From contig NZ_CP053661.1 of assembly GCF_013177315.1 (NCBI RefSeq), forward strand, positions 186,001-250,000: a stretch of 64,000 nt of DNA. The letters run 5' to 3'. The notes below the pieces were generated by a model. It was not told where the DNA came from. It saw only the letters and a list, made by a program, of their open reading frames with translations, and did not search any database. Made by a program: the position numbers and the translations under genes. Position 1 is the stretch's first letter, and each line of letters starts with the position of its first letter. Positions 1 to 9,202 of this stretch are shown here, piece by piece. The stretch is from Thermoleptolyngbya sichuanensis A183. Lineage in GTDB: Bacteria; Cyanobacteriota; Cyanobacteriia; Elainellales; Elainellaceae.

Positions 1-125
1 CTCCCTCGGTTTCCTCCATTGCTTAGGTCTAGATGGATTGCTAGTTTGTCTAGAAACCGTCACTATTTCATTTCATTCATTACCTTCTGGCTTGACCAGT
101 TTTTTTGACCTTTGACATAAGGAGC

Positions 126-143
126 ATGAGGAGCGCGGCATGA
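126..143 (+). promoter_or_regulatory. Leader mini-ORF and tandem RBS at sigA start
   Basis: An AAGGAG motif (about 119-124) precedes an ATG at 126 that opens a five-codon frame (MRSAA). Its TGA overlaps the sigma-factor ATG as ATGA. A second GAGGAG (128-133) lies inside the mini-ORF at good spacing for the sigA ATG at 140. The layout would allow translational coupling, but the mini-ORF may be chance. Confidence 0.3.
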
Positions 144-1270
144 CCCAGGCGAATGACGTACTCGAAACTGTTGACCCAACCGAGACTGATTTTGAATTCG
201 TCGATGAGGGTGACGACGGGCGTGAGGATGTCTTTGATATCCAGCCGGAAGATGAAGCTGAGGAAGACGACGAGAAGCCAGCAAAGGGCCGCTCTCGCCG
301 CCGAACTCAAGTCAAGAAGAAGCACTACACCGAAGACTCCATTCGTCTCTATCTTCAAGAAATTGGCCGCATTCGCCTGCTGCGGGCTGATGAGGAGATT
401 GAGCTAGCTCGGAAGATTGCAGATTTGCTGGAGCTAGAGCGCGTTCGGGAGCGGCTAGTGCAGGACTTGGCCCGCGAACCCAAGCACGCCGAGTGGGCAA
501 GTGCTGTTGAGATGGAGTTGCCTGCATTCCGTCATCGTCTTCACGTTGGACGGCGTGCTAAGGACAAGATGGTGCAGTCCAACCTGCGACTGGTGGTGTC
601 CATCGCCAAGAAGTATATGAACCGGGGCCTGTCTTTCCAGGACTTGATTCAGGAAGGCAGTTTGGGTCTGATTCGGGCGGCTGAAAAGTTTGACCACGAA
701 AAGGGCTATAAGTTCTCGACCTACGCCACCTGGTGGATTCGTCAGGCCATTACGCGGGCGATCGCCGACCAGTCTCGCACCATCCGCCTTCCGGTTCACC
801 TCTACGAAACGATTTCTCGCATCAAGAAGACAACCAAGCTGCTGTCTCAGGAAATGGGCCGCAAGCCAACTGAAGAAGAAATCGCTACTCGTATGGAAAT
901 GACCATCGAGAAGCTGCGGTTCATTGCTAAGTCTGCTCAACTGCCGATTTCGCTGGAAACGCCGATTGGTAAAGAGGAAGATTCTCGCTTGGGTGACTTT
1001 ATCGAATCGGACGGCGAAACGCCTGAAGATCAGGTTTCCAAGAGCCTGCTGCGGGAAGATTTGGAAGGTGTGCTAAGTACCCTCAGCCCGCGTGAGCGTG
1101 ACGTGCTGCGTCTGCGCTACGGCTTGGATGACGGTCGCATGAAGACGCTGGAAGAGATCGGGCAGATCTTCAACGTAACCCGTGAGCGGATTCGTCAGAT
1201 CGAGGCAAAGGCCCTCCGCAAGCTGCGTCACCCCAACCGCAACAGCGTGCTGAAGGAATATATTCGCTAG
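140..1270 (+). CDS. sigA: Principal (group 1) RNA polymerase sigma factor SigA/RpoD
   Basis: This is the primary sigma-70 factor, which directs core RNA polymerase to housekeeping promoters. The 376 residues begin with a very acidic stretch followed by a basic RSRRR patch, typical of cyanobacterial SigA. Region 1.2 begins near residue 63 ([14 protein letters not shown]). Region 2 carries [12 protein letters not shown] and the -10/melting helix with [14 protein letters not shown]. Regions 3 and 4 follow, with the helix-turn-helix [20 protein letters not shown] near the C-terminus. Length and the complete set of conserved regions fit the group 1 factor rather than an alternative sigma. The ATG at 140 is chosen because GAGGAG lies just upstream. 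The gene is monocistronic: a repeat and a terminator follow. Confidence 0.97.
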   Translation: MTQANDVLETVDPTETDFEFVDEGDDGREDVFDIQPEDEAEEDDEKPAKGRSRRRTQVKKKHYTEDSIRLYLQEIGRIRLLRADEEIELARKIADLLELERVRERLVQDLAREPKHAEWASAVEMELPAFRHRLHVGRRAKDKMVQSNLRLVVSIAKKYMNRGLSFQDLIQEGSLGLIRAAEKFDHEKGYKFSTYATWWIRQAITRAIADQSRTIRLPVHLYETISRIKKTTKLLSQEMGRKPTEEEIATRMEMTIEKLRFIAKSAQLPISLETPIGKEEDSRLGDFIESDGETPEDQVSKSLLREDLEGVLSTLSPRERDVLRLRYGLDDGRMKTLEEIGQIFNVTRERIRQIEAKALRKLRHPNRNSVLKEYIR

Positions 1271-1293
1271 GCAGTGTCTTAAAACTTTCTAGG

Positions 1294-1503
1294 TCGTTGA
1301 TTGCCTTGAGTCGATCCCCCTGAATCCCCCTTAAAAAGGGGGACTTCCAGAGTGGTTCGACCAGGCTCTCCCTTTTTAGAGGTGCTGAGGGGGGCGATCC
1401 CCCTAAATCCCCCTTATTAAGGGGGACTTCTGGAGTGGTTCGGCTCGGTTCCCCCCTTTTTAAGGGGGGCTAGGGGGGATCGAAGGGATTTAAAGCGCGC
1501 CCT
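1294..1503. repeat. Interspersed GATCCCCC/GGGGGATC hairpin repeat, copy A
   Basis: The 476-base gap after sigA is largely filled by a family of nested inverted repeats (CCCCCTTAAAAAGGGGG and variants). The core is bounded by TCGATCCCCC at 1311 and GGGGGGATCGA ending at 1483. The reverse complement of 62296-62465 matches this copy in the core and in both flanks (TTGATTGCCTTGAGTCGATC; TTTAAAGCGCGCCCT), so this is a dispersed repeat. Copy A holds one more internal unit than copy B. No coding potential is seen. Confidence 0.8.
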
Positions 1504-1556
1504 AAGATCATCCGCGCCTTGTCGGTGAGCCGAGGCGCTGAAGAACTAATATGCAA

Positions 1557-1587
1557 GGGCTGACATCATCGTGTCGGCTCTTTTTTT
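1557..1587 (+). terminator. Intrinsic terminator downstream of sigA
   Basis: A nine-pair stem (1557-1565 with 1572-1580, including G-U pairs) and a six-base loop are followed directly by seven T residues (1581-1587). It would end sigA transcription after the interspersed repeat. Confidence 0.7.
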
Positions 1588-1746
1588 GCTTTTTTGTCGT
1601 TCGGCAAACAGAGTCTAGGGTCGGGAAAGCTGGGTAAATGAGTGCTGGACTGACCATCCGAGCATAGGATAGATCCAGGATTTACGCGCTGCGTCGATTC
1701 TGAACCCATCGTTTGTTTTTTCAGATCTCTGTTTTTTCAGATCTCC

Positions 1747-2154
1747 ATGCAAGTTTACGTTTTGCTATTCAACGCCGGAACGGAGAATGAGGGTATCCAC
1801 ACGCTCAAAATCCAGGAGGGCGATCGCAACGTGGTGCTGATGTTTGAGTCGGAAGACGACGCGACGCGCTACGGGCTGATGTTAGAAGCGCAGGATTTCC
1901 TCAGTCCAGCGGTGGAATGCTTTGAGTCGGAAGAAATCGAGGAATTCTGCGAAGGGGCGCATTACGAATGTGTGCTAGTTCCCGAAGGGACGCTGGCGCT
2001 GCCGCCAGAGACGAATGTGGAAGAACTAGACTGGAATCCGGAAGACGATGGGCGATCGCCCCATCCCAAGTCCCCCGATTCCGAAACATCGTTAAGCACC
2101 CTCTCCGATGCTGAGCTAGAGCGGATTCGACGGCAGCTTGAGGGCCTGCTGTAA
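1747..2154 (+). CDS. DUF3110 domain-containing protein
   Basis: A 135-residue cytosolic protein whose first 95 residues match the cyanobacterial/plastid DUF3110 family: MQVYVLLFNAG at the N-terminus, a short beta/alpha unit, then FESEDDATRYGLMLEAQDF. The C-terminal 40 residues are a charged, low-complexity extension ending in a predicted helix. No catalytic residues are evident and the function is unknown. The 5' region contains a duplicated TTTTTTCAGATCTC just ahead of the ATG, with no strong ribosome binding site. It stands alone, 127 bases before murQ on the same strand. Confidence 0.85.
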   Translation: MQVYVLLFNAGTENEGIHTLKIQEGDRNVVLMFESEDDATRYGLMLEAQDFLSPAVECFESEEIEEFCEGAHYECVLVPEGTLALPPETNVEELDWNPEDDGRSPHPKSPDSETSLSTLSDAELERIRRQLEGLL

Positions 2155-2280
2155 GAGGGGACATTGAGCGGCCCGAGATAAGCGGTTTACGAGGGTTAAT
2201 TCGCCTCCGTCGATGAGGCTTGGCCAATTCGCCTCGGCGATCGCCCGTTATGTGCTGAACGTTTATTTGAGTTTGCTGAT

Positions 2281-3261
2281 ATGACCGATTCCCCACCCTC
2301 CCAAAGTATTCCATCTGGCGATAGTATTCCGTCTGACGATTCACAAAGCGATCCCTACGGAAATCGGGGCCACCTGCTGACCGAGCAGGCCAACCCCGCC
2401 AGCCACTCCCTCGATCAGCTCAGCACGGGCGAGATCGTAGACCTGTTTAACCAAGAAGATGCGCGGGCGATCGCCGCTGTAGCTGGGGCACGAGAAGCGC
2501 TAGCAGCAGCAATTGACTGTGCGGCGGCGCGGCTGCGACAGGGTGGGCGACTGTTTTATGTGGGCGCGGGCACGAGTGGACGACTGGGCGTGCTGGATGC
2601 GGCGGAGTGTCCGCCCACGTTTTGCACCCCACCGGAGCTAGTTCAGGGCATCATCGCAGGGGGAGCAGGGGCGCTGATTCGTAGTTCCGAAGACCTGGAA
2701 GATCGGGCGGAAGATGGCGCAGCGGCAATCGCCCATCACCAGATTCACGCCCAGGATGTGGTCGTGGGCATTACCGCAGGCGGCACCACGCCCTACGTCC
2801 ACGGCGCACTCCGAGCAGCACGACAGCGGGGCGCGGCCACGGTATTTTTGGCCTGCGTCCCTGCGGAACAGGTCAGCGCAGAAGTGGATATTGACATTCG
2901 CCTGATCACCGGGCCCGAAATTCTGGCTGGCTCAACCCGGCTGAAGGCGGGCACGGCCACCAAACTGGCGCTGAATATCCTCTCGACGGGCGTAATGGTG
3001 AAGCTGGGCAAGGTCTACGGCAACCGCATGGTGGACGTGGCGGTGACCAACAAAAAGCTGCACGACCGGGCCCTGCGGATTCTTACTGATCTCACGGGGC
3101 TGAGCCGTCCCGACGCGGCGCTGCTGCTAGAAAACAGCGGTCGTCGCGTGAAGTTGGCGCTGCTGATGCACTGGGCAGGCGTAGATGCTGAAACGGGCGA
3201 TCGCCTGCTGATGGAGCATGGCGGGAATTTACGGATGGCGGTGGCGAGTGTAGCGGAGTGA
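2281..3261 (+). CDS. murQ: N-acetylmuramic acid 6-phosphate etherase
   Basis: MurQ cleaves the lactyl ether of MurNAc-6-phosphate, giving GlcNAc-6-phosphate and D-lactate, in peptidoglycan recycling. The 326 residues contain a SIS sugar-phosphate fold. Diagnostic segments are GHLLTEQANPAS near residue 30, VGAGTSGRLGVLDAAECPPT near residue 97, GITAGGTTPYV (phosphate binding) and the C-terminal helical part with LSRPDAALLLENSGRRVK. The first 25 residues are Ser/Pro/Asp-rich and partly repetitive (IPSGDSIPSDDS), so a later start is possible. No anmK or PTS partner is next to it. Confidence 0.95.
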   Translation: MTDSPPSQSIPSGDSIPSDDSQSDPYGNRGHLLTEQANPASHSLDQLSTGEIVDLFNQEDARAIAAVAGAREALAAAIDCAAARLRQGGRLFYVGAGTSGRLGVLDAAECPPTFCTPPELVQGIIAGGAGALIRSSEDLEDRAEDGAAAIAHHQIHAQDVVVGITAGGTTPYVHGALRAARQRGAATVFLACVPAEQVSAEVDIDIRLITGPEILAGSTRLKAGTATKLALNILSTGVMVKLGKVYGNRMVDVAVTNKKLHDRALRILTDLTGLSRPDAALLLENSGRRVKLALLMHWAGVDAETGDRLLMEHGGNLRMAVASVAE

Positions 3262-3482
3262 ACGTGAGTTGCAGGTCAGGAGGATGCCGCATGTTCTGAG
3301 AGGGTCAGAAACGCGCCGCCGTGAAGAGATCTGCCGTGAAGAGACAGGGGTTTCTTGCCAGTCCGCATCGCTCACTCGCTTCAAAAACGCTGTAGGGTGA
3401 TTAAATAAGCAAAATCGCCTAGCAAAATTGCTTAGTAAAATCGCTAGTTGAGCGTTCTATCCCTCATTCCTAAAGTCTGAAA

Positions 3483-5006
3483 ATGCCTCTCACTGCGCTT
3501 ATTCTGACGGCGGCGATCGCCATCCTCGGCTGGGGCTTTTATCGCGCTCGTCCGATGGGACAGGTCGGCATTCTGGCCTGGCTGCAATCTCTGGTGCTGA
3601 TGCTACCCTGGCTGCTGTTTTTTGGGCTATTTACTGTCGGCGTGTATCTCAATCTGGCGGCGGTGCTGCTGCTGATCGTAGCTTCTACAGGACTCTACAT
3701 TTTCCTGGGACGACGGCTGCGAACCCTGGCAGCACAGCAAAAGCGGGCACAGGGCGAGGCAAATGCCGCCGCAGAAGCGCGATCGCCCCACCTCTCCTCG
3801 AACCCCGCAGAATCCTCCCGCACTGACGAGGATACCCAGGCCACAACCGCTGAACCCCAAGCGCCCCCTTCCGCAACGGACACTGCCGAACCCGCCAAAC
3901 TCCCCCCAGAAGACCTGGCCGCCATCCGCGAGATTTTCGGCATCGACACGTTTTTTGCGACGGAAACCGTGCCCTATTTAGACGGCGCAATTTTTAAGGG
4001 AAACCTCCGGGGTGAGGTCGCAGAAAGCCATGCAAAGCTGTCGGAACGACTGAAGGCGCGAGTGGGCGATCGCTATCGGCTGTTTTTGCTGAGTGGGCCC
4101 GATGATCGCCCCACAGTGGTAGTTCTCCCGGCTACGGCCGATCCCAGCCCCACCACCCCGCTCCAGTTTGGGCTGGCGGGTGTGTTGGCGATCGCCACGG
4201 TTCTCACCTGTTTAGAAACCGCTGGACTGCTGCAAAGCTTTGACCTATTTGCAGACTGGTCAAAGTTTGGGCAAGCCCTCCCCATCGCGCTGGGGTTGCT
4301 GCTCATCCTTGGAGTTCACGAACTCGGTCATCGTGTTGTAGCCCGTCGTTTGGGAATCCGCCTCGGCCCGCCGTTCTTCATTCCCGCGCTCCAACTCGGC
4401 TCCTTTGGCAGCATCACCCGATTTGCGTCGCTGCTGCCCAATCGCAAAGCCCTGTTCGATATTGCTGTGGCTGGCCCGCTGGCAGGCGGTCTGCTCTCGT
4501 TTACAATCCTGATTCTTGGTCTATCATTATCCCATCAGGGTAGCGTCTTCCAAATTCCATCCGAGTTCTTCCAGGGTTCCATCCTGGTAGGCACGCTGGC
4601 ACGAGTCGTTCTGGGCACAACCCTTCAGCAATCTCTGGTAGATGTACATCCGCTAGTGATTGTTGGATGGATCGGGCTGGTGATCACGGCAATTAACCTG
4701 ATGCCTGCTGGGCAACTGGATGGCGGTCGCATTGTGCAGTCGATCTACGGGCGCAAAACGGCTGGACGCGCTACGGTAGCAACCTTAGTGTTGCTGGGCT
4801 TAGTGTCTCTCACAAACCCCCTGGCGCTGTATTGGGCCGTGCTGATTTTGTTTTTGCAGCGCGAGCTAGAGCGCCCCGCCCTCGAAGATCTATCGGAACC
4901 GGATGATGCGCGGGCGGCATTGGGTTTGCTGGTTTTGTTTTTAATGGCGGCAACATTGCTGCCCCTTACGCCAGGATTGGCAGGTCGTCTGGGCATTGGA
5001 GGCTAA
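3483..5006 (+). CDS. Site-2 protease family (M50) membrane metalloprotease
   Basis: A 507-residue multipass membrane protein of the M50/S2P class, which cuts membrane-embedded substrates with zinc. The zinc motif HELGH is at residues 279-283, and the second motif, in INLMPAGQLDGGRI, places the third ligand (Asp) near residue 413. Two N-terminal transmembrane segments come first. A Pro/Ala/Thr-rich linker (about residues 90-140) follows, then a soluble domain (EDLAAIREIFGID...) found in plant EGY and cyanobacterial S2P-like proteases. The catalytic helices and a final transmembrane segment complete it. The stop lies three bases before the PIN-domain gene, suggesting one transcript. The substrate is unknown. 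Confidence 0.9.
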   Translation: MPLTALILTAAIAILGWGFYRARPMGQVGILAWLQSLVLMLPWLLFFGLFTVGVYLNLAAVLLLIVASTGLYIFLGRRLRTLAAQQKRAQGEANAAAEARSPHLSSNPAESSRTDEDTQATTAEPQAPPSATDTAEPAKLPPEDLAAIREIFGIDTFFATETVPYLDGAIFKGNLRGEVAESHAKLSERLKARVGDRYRLFLLSGPDDRPTVVVLPATADPSPTTPLQFGLAGVLAIATVLTCLETAGLLQSFDLFADWSKFGQALPIALGLLLILGVHELGHRVVARRLGIRLGPPFFIPALQLGSFGSITRFASLLPNRKALFDIAVAGPLAGGLLSFTILILGLSLSHQGSVFQIPSEFFQGSILVGTLARVVLGTTLQQSLVDVHPLVIVGWIGLVITAINLMPAGQLDGGRIVQSIYGRKTAGRATVATLVLLGLVSLTNPLALYWAVLILFLQRELERPALEDLSEPDDARAALGLLVLFLMAATLLPLTPGLAGRLGIGG

Positions 5007-5009
5007 CGC

Positions 5010-5837
5010 ATGTCATTGACCCCCCCAGTTTTGCTGGTTCTCGATATCAGTGCGCTGGCCAGCAGCACTCCCAAGGAGTGGATTGAGTTTTCGCGCATCG
5101 GCTCTACATATATTCCTCAGGCCGTCTATGAGGAAATGAAGCTGCTGTTCGACCGCTCTCCTGATCCTGATCTGGAGGAACTTTGCAAATCTTTCAATCA
5201 TTTTTATCCCCATAGCGGCTGGACGATTACTGAAGCCCACGCACACCATCCATCGCTAGCAGCGGCTGGGCAGGCATTGACTCGACGGGCCCGCATTACG
5301 CTGGCCTCTGCCCGCTGCGCCTATGCTTTGGCGCTGTCTTCGCCGGGGCATTTGGCGGTGCTGGTCACGAATGATCAGTCATCGCTTCAGCGGATCTATC
5401 AGTTGCCTTCGACCAATTTATGCGCGATCCGCACATCGGAGTTGCTGCAATGGTGTCGGGCAGGGCAACGCCCGGTAATGGTCAGCCAGAAGATGCAGCA
5501 GCTTCGGGCAACCAGTAGTGTCGCGGCCGCAGTGACCACCAACAGTGGTTCTGTGCGAACCAGCCCGACTCGAGTTCACCCTGGCACTTTGAGTACCCCG
5601 CCGCGATCGCCCTCCATGACCGCCCGCCGCTACGCCCAGCCGCCCTCCCGCCCCTCTCGCAGCAGAGTTCGAGCCGACAACAGCCTGCCCGACTGGATTA
5701 CGCAATTGCTCTCACTAGTCCTCGCCTTTGGCGGGCTTGCTCTGGCCGCCTGGATTATGTGGAGCGTCATCCACAATACCGAATGGCTGGCTCCGCTGCG
5801 GCAGCCGCTCGACCCGACGCAGCCCACGCCTCAGTAA
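5010..5837 (+). CDS. PIN-domain protein with C-terminal membrane anchor
   Basis: 275 residues. The N-terminal half resembles a PIN (VapC-like) ribonuclease fold: VLDISALAS with an early Asp, a conserved acidic VYEEMK, and LVTNDQSSLQR with a late Asp. A Ser/Pro/Arg-rich linker (about residues 160-225) leads to one hydrophobic helix, WITQLLSLVLAFGGLALAAW, and a short tail, so the PIN domain would be tethered to the membrane. It starts three bases after the protease stop codon and is probably co-translated. No antitoxin gene is beside it, so a toxin-antitoxin role is unlikely. RNA cleavage is family inference. Confidence 0.7.
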   Translation: MSLTPPVLLVLDISALASSTPKEWIEFSRIGSTYIPQAVYEEMKLLFDRSPDPDLEELCKSFNHFYPHSGWTITEAHAHHPSLAAAGQALTRRARITLASARCAYALALSSPGHLAVLVTNDQSSLQRIYQLPSTNLCAIRTSELLQWCRAGQRPVMVSQKMQQLRATSSVAAAVTTNSGSVRTSPTRVHPGTLSTPPRSPSMTARRYAQPPSRPSRSRVRADNSLPDWITQLLSLVLAFGGLALAAWIMWSVIHNTEWLAPLRQPLDPTQPTPQ

Positions 5838-5909
5838 GCTGCTTAAGCTTGCAGAATCCGCAAAACCTGGCCGGTTTTAGAGCATCGTACCCCTGTCTGA
5901 CCTCCTAGT

Positions 5910-5947
5910 CTGCTCCTTTCAATCTGCTCCTTTCAATCTGCTCCTGG
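5910..5947. repeat. 14-bp tandem repeat
   Basis: The unit CTGCTCCTTTCAAT occurs at 5910-5923 and 5924-5937, with a partial third copy, in the short gap between two convergent genes. It is non-coding. Confidence 0.75.
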
Positions 5948-5962
5948 AGCCTTAACCGAAAA

Positions 5963-8239
5963 TCAGCCCGTCTCGGCATCGTTGACGCGGCGAAGTTGCA
6001 CCACGTCGCTCATTTTGCGGATCTGGGTAAAGGTGCGCTCTAGCTGGTTGTGGTCGCGAATGTCGATACCGAGGTTGATCACCGCCGTCTGGCCAGGGAA
6101 GGTTTTCACCTGAGCATTGCGAACGTTGATGTTGTAGTCGCTGAGGCGCGAGAGGATATCCTTTAGCACGCCTACCCGGTCGATGACTTCTAGCTGAATT
6201 TGTACTGGATAGGTCTGGGCGCGGCTGCTGGTGGTTTCGGCTGCGTTCCAACTGACGGGAATGAGGCGATCGCCCGGTACGCTGTCTGTATTCGTGCAGC
6301 CCTGACGGTGAATCGAGATGCCCCGGCTGCCCTGCGTCACCACCCCAATAATCGGCTCCCCTGGAATCGGCGTACAGCAGCCCGCCAGATGATACAGCAG
6401 CCCTTCCACTCCTTGAATTGGAGAGTCATGCGTTTTGGGTGCGGGGCGCGGGGGCTGCGGCGGCGGATTGAGCAGCAGCGCCTCTTCCTGCGCCGTCGTA
6501 GCCACCGGAGCCACAGGCTGGAGTGCCTTGGTAGCATCCCGCAGCCGATTCAGCACATGATTAATCGTTACCTCGCCATAGCCCACGGCCGCCAGCAGGT
6601 CTTCCGGCGTTTGATAGTTGCAGCGCACGGCTGTCACCTGCATTTGCTCCGACTTCAGCAGCGCCTCAAACCCCTTTTTGCCCAGTTCCCGCTCCAGCAT
6701 GTCGCGCCCGCGCTGCACGTTCTCCTCCCGATTCGACCGCTTATACCACTGGCGAATCTTGTTGCGGGCCCCCGGCGTTACTACAAAATTCAGCCAGTCC
6801 AGCGACGGATGGGCATTTTTCTGGGTAATGATTTCCACAATGTCGCCATTCCGCAGCACCGTATCCAGCGGCACCATGCGACCGTTGATCTTCGACCCAG
6901 CGCAGCGATTGCCCACTTCGGTATGAATCCGATAAGCAAAGTCTACCGGCGTGGATCGCTGCGCCAGAGGAATCACGTCGCCCTGCGGCGTAAACACATA
7001 CACATCATCGTCAAACAGGTTGGTGCGGACGCTTTCTAGGTATTCCTGCGCGTCCTTGAGGTCGTTTTGCCAATCCAGCAGTTGCCGCAGCCAGGTCAGC
7101 TTTTCGTCGTCGGGGCTGAAGCGCGTCGCCGTAGATTTGCCCGTTTCCTTATACTTCCAGTGGGCAGCAATCCCGTATTCCGCAATGTGGTGCATTTCTA
7201 CGGTGCGGATTTGAACCTCGACGGGGCGGCCGCCATGACCAATTACAACGGTGTGCAATGACTGGTAGCGGTTGGGCTTGGGCAGGCCGATGTAGTCTTT
7301 GAAGCGACCAGGGATTGGACGAAACAGGTTGTGAACCACGGCCAGGCTGCGATAGCACTCGTCAATCGTGTTAACGATAATGCGAACCGCCGTGATATCA
7401 AAAATTTCGTGGAATTCCTTCTGCTGCCGCTGCATCTTTTGGTAGATGCCGTAGAGATGCTTGGGGCGACCTTTGAGTTCGACGCAGTGAATGCCCGACC
7501 GCGTTAGCTCTTGGCGCACGTCCTCTACTGTTGTTTCCAAATAAGACTCGCGATCGCCCCGTTTTTCGCTCACCAGCGCCTGCATGTCGCGATAGGCTTC
7601 CGGCTCCAGATACTTGAAGGCGAGATCTTCTAACTCCCACTTAAAGCGCCCGATCCCCAAGCGATTTGCCAGCGGCGCAAAGATTTCGCGGGTTTCCAGA
7701 GCAATCTGGCGGCGTTTGGCATCGGGCAAATGCTCCAGGGTTCGCATGTTGTGGAGGCGATCGGCCAGCTTCACCACGATCACCCGGATATCCTGTGCCA
7801 TCGCCATGAACATGCGGCGAAAGTTTTCGGCCTGGCGCTCGGTTTTGCTCTCAAAGTTAAACTTCGACAGTTTGGTTACGCCCTCCACCAGGCGGCTCAC
7901 TTCGCTGCCAAAGCGTTCCTCCAGTTCTTCAACCGTAACCTCTGTGTCTTCGACCACATCGTGCAGGAACCCGGCAGCGATGACAGCGCTACTGCCTCCC
8001 AGATCGCGCAACAGCCCTGCAACAGCGATGGGATGGGCAATGTAGGGTTCGCCGGAGGCCCGCTTCTGTCCCTCATGAAGCTGGTAGGCAAAATTGAACG
8101 CATCGCAGACGACCGACGCATCCGAGCGGGGATTGTCGGAACAGTCGCCTGTGACCGGGCAGGCATGAGAAATCAGGCATTCTCGGAGCCAGTCGGGCAG
8201 TTCAACGTCGGTGGGTAGCGTGAGGGTTGTGGCGTTCAT
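5963..8239 (-). CDS. spoT: Bifunctional (p)ppGpp synthetase/hydrolase (RelA/SpoT family)
   Basis: A 758-residue Rel protein that makes and degrades the stringent-response alarmone. In order: an HD hydrolase domain (YIAHPIAVAGLL ... AAGFLHDVVEDTEVT, about residues 65-95), the synthetase domain with GRFKDYI and RYQSLHTVVIGH, a TGS domain (DVYVFTPQGDVIPL, near 410), a Cys-containing segment (CCTPIPGEPIIG) and a C-terminal ACT domain (VIDRVGVLKDILSRL). The RxKD-type synthetase signature fits a bifunctional enzyme rather than a synthetase-only RelA. AGGAG lies eight bases upstream of the ATG at 8239. It is transcribed alone. Confidence 0.97.
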   Translation of the reverse strand: MNATTLTLPTDVELPDWLRECLISHACPVTGDCSDNPRSDASVVCDAFNFAYQLHEGQKRASGEPYIAHPIAVAGLLRDLGGSSAVIAAGFLHDVVEDTEVTVEELEERFGSEVSRLVEGVTKLSKFNFESKTERQAENFRRMFMAMAQDIRVIVVKLADRLHNMRTLEHLPDAKRRQIALETREIFAPLANRLGIGRFKWELEDLAFKYLEPEAYRDMQALVSEKRGDRESYLETTVEDVRQELTRSGIHCVELKGRPKHLYGIYQKMQRQQKEFHEIFDITAVRIIVNTIDECYRSLAVVHNLFRPIPGRFKDYIGLPKPNRYQSLHTVVIGHGGRPVEVQIRTVEMHHIAEYGIAAHWKYKETGKSTATRFSPDDEKLTWLRQLLDWQNDLKDAQEYLESVRTNLFDDDVYVFTPQGDVIPLAQRSTPVDFAYRIHTEVGNRCAGSKINGRMVPLDTVLRNGDIVEIITQKNAHPSLDWLNFVVTPGARNKIRQWYKRSNREENVQRGRDMLERELGKKGFEALLKSEQMQVTAVRCNYQTPEDLLAAVGYGEVTINHVLNRLRDATKALQPVAPVATTAQEEALLLNPPPQPPRPAPKTHDSPIQGVEGLLYHLAGCCTPIPGEPIIGVVTQGSRGISIHRQGCTNTDSVPGDRLIPVSWNAAETTSSRAQTYPVQIQLEVIDRVGVLKDILSRLSDYNINVRNAQVKTFPGQTAVINLGIDIRDHNQLERTFTQIRKMSDVVQLRRVNDAETG

Positions 8240-8779
8240 GAGGCAACTCCTGACAGGAGAAAGGGAGTGTGGATACGATTCAATCGCCCTGGCTAGGGGA
8301 AAGTGCTGGAGGCTAGGAGCCTGAAAACTCCCTGTGCGATGCGATGGATTTTAGCTATTAAACTGTTCGAGGGGAACTTTTGGGAAGAGATCTGGCAATT
8401 GAAACCGTAAATGGGGTGTCTCTCGGTTGAACTTTCTGCTGAGCGCTTGAGATAAATTGCCAGAGAAGTTGTTAGAAGTCGTTAGAAGTGGTTCAGTCCT
8501 GATTTCCTAAGCTAGCCCCCTAAGTTGCACAAATACTTCACCAGCTAAGGTGTTTGCGAGGCGGCACTTACTTATTAGTTACGTTTATTAACGAGATAGA
8601 CCGGACTAATAAAAGCGTTTCGGTGGAGATCAGGTGAAAGATTTATGAGAGATTCTAAAAGCTTGCAGATATGAGGAAAATACTGTCAGATTGAGGCGCA
8701 AGTTCGCTCAAGTGCACCACTTGGCTTAAGGTTGTGAGCAAAGGTGGTGAGTTTGAGTGGGCTATTTCTCTACTATATA
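8240..8779. other. Intergenic region between divergent spoT and patD-like genes
   Basis: About 590 bases, AT-richer than its surroundings, separate two divergent genes and must carry both promoters. Apart from the inverted repeat annotated at 8780-8810, no gene, RNA or repeat is recognisable. Confidence 0.6.
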
Positions 8780-8810
8780 CAGAATTCTTAACATTCGTTT
8801 AAGAATTCTG
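8780..8810. promoter_or_regulatory. Perfect 12-bp inverted repeat upstream of patD-like gene
   Basis: CAGAATTCTTAA (8780-8791) and its exact reverse complement (8799-8810) flank a seven-base spacer. The repeat ends 20 bases before the patD-like ATG, so it could be an operator or a 5' leader hairpin. An AGGAG follows at 8813-8817. No T-tract makes it a terminator. Confidence 0.5.
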
Positions 8811-8830
8811 GTAGGAGTTGCTACATTGTC

Positions 8831-9202
8831 ATGGCTTTATCAGAATGGGAGTCTTGCCGTCCAGTTTACGAAACCCTGCGATCGCTCTCTTCCTCTATGC
8901 TGGCACAGGTTTCGGGCGCTGCGGAGTCCCCTGCGGGGGTGGCTGATTTGCGCTTGTTATTCCAACAATTACAGACGCAATTTCAGCAGCAGGTTTTGAC
9001 GCTGGATACGAGCAGGCTAGATGGGGCGATTCCCTCCCTCCACACCGAAATGGCAAAGCAACTGCGGCTATTGAACATGGACCTGATGTTTTTGCAAACG
9101 GCGCGGCAGCCCGAAACCGCACGGCAGCGAACCGAGCAAATGGGCGATCGCCTGCGCCTGCTGATGCGCTATTGTGATGCTGTTTTGGGAGAGGAGGCGT
9201 GA
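8831..9202 (+). CDS. PatD-like protein (heterocyst frequency control family)
   Basis: A 123-residue, mostly helical cytosolic protein. The segment FQQQVLTLDTSRLD and especially EMAKQLRLLNMDLMFLQTAR followed by RLRLLMRYCDAVL resembles the cyanobacterial PatD family, which influences heterocyst number in Anabaena. The family is also found in non-heterocystous strains, and nothing else here points to heterocysts. The TGA overlaps the ATG of the next gene (TGATG), so the two are translationally coupled and may act together. Assignment is from remembered family sequence, hence moderate confidence. Confidence 0.55.
   Translation: MALSEWESCRPVYETLRSLSSSMLAQVSGAAESPAGVADLRLLFQQLQTQFQQQVLTLDTSRLDGAIPSLHTEMAKQLRLLNMDLMFLQTARQPETARQRTEQMGDRLRLLMRYCDAVLGEEA

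Noticed and set aside
6200-7039. 279-codon plus-strand frame opposite spoT
   Set aside because: It is antisense to conserved Rel domains and has no homology or ribosome binding site.
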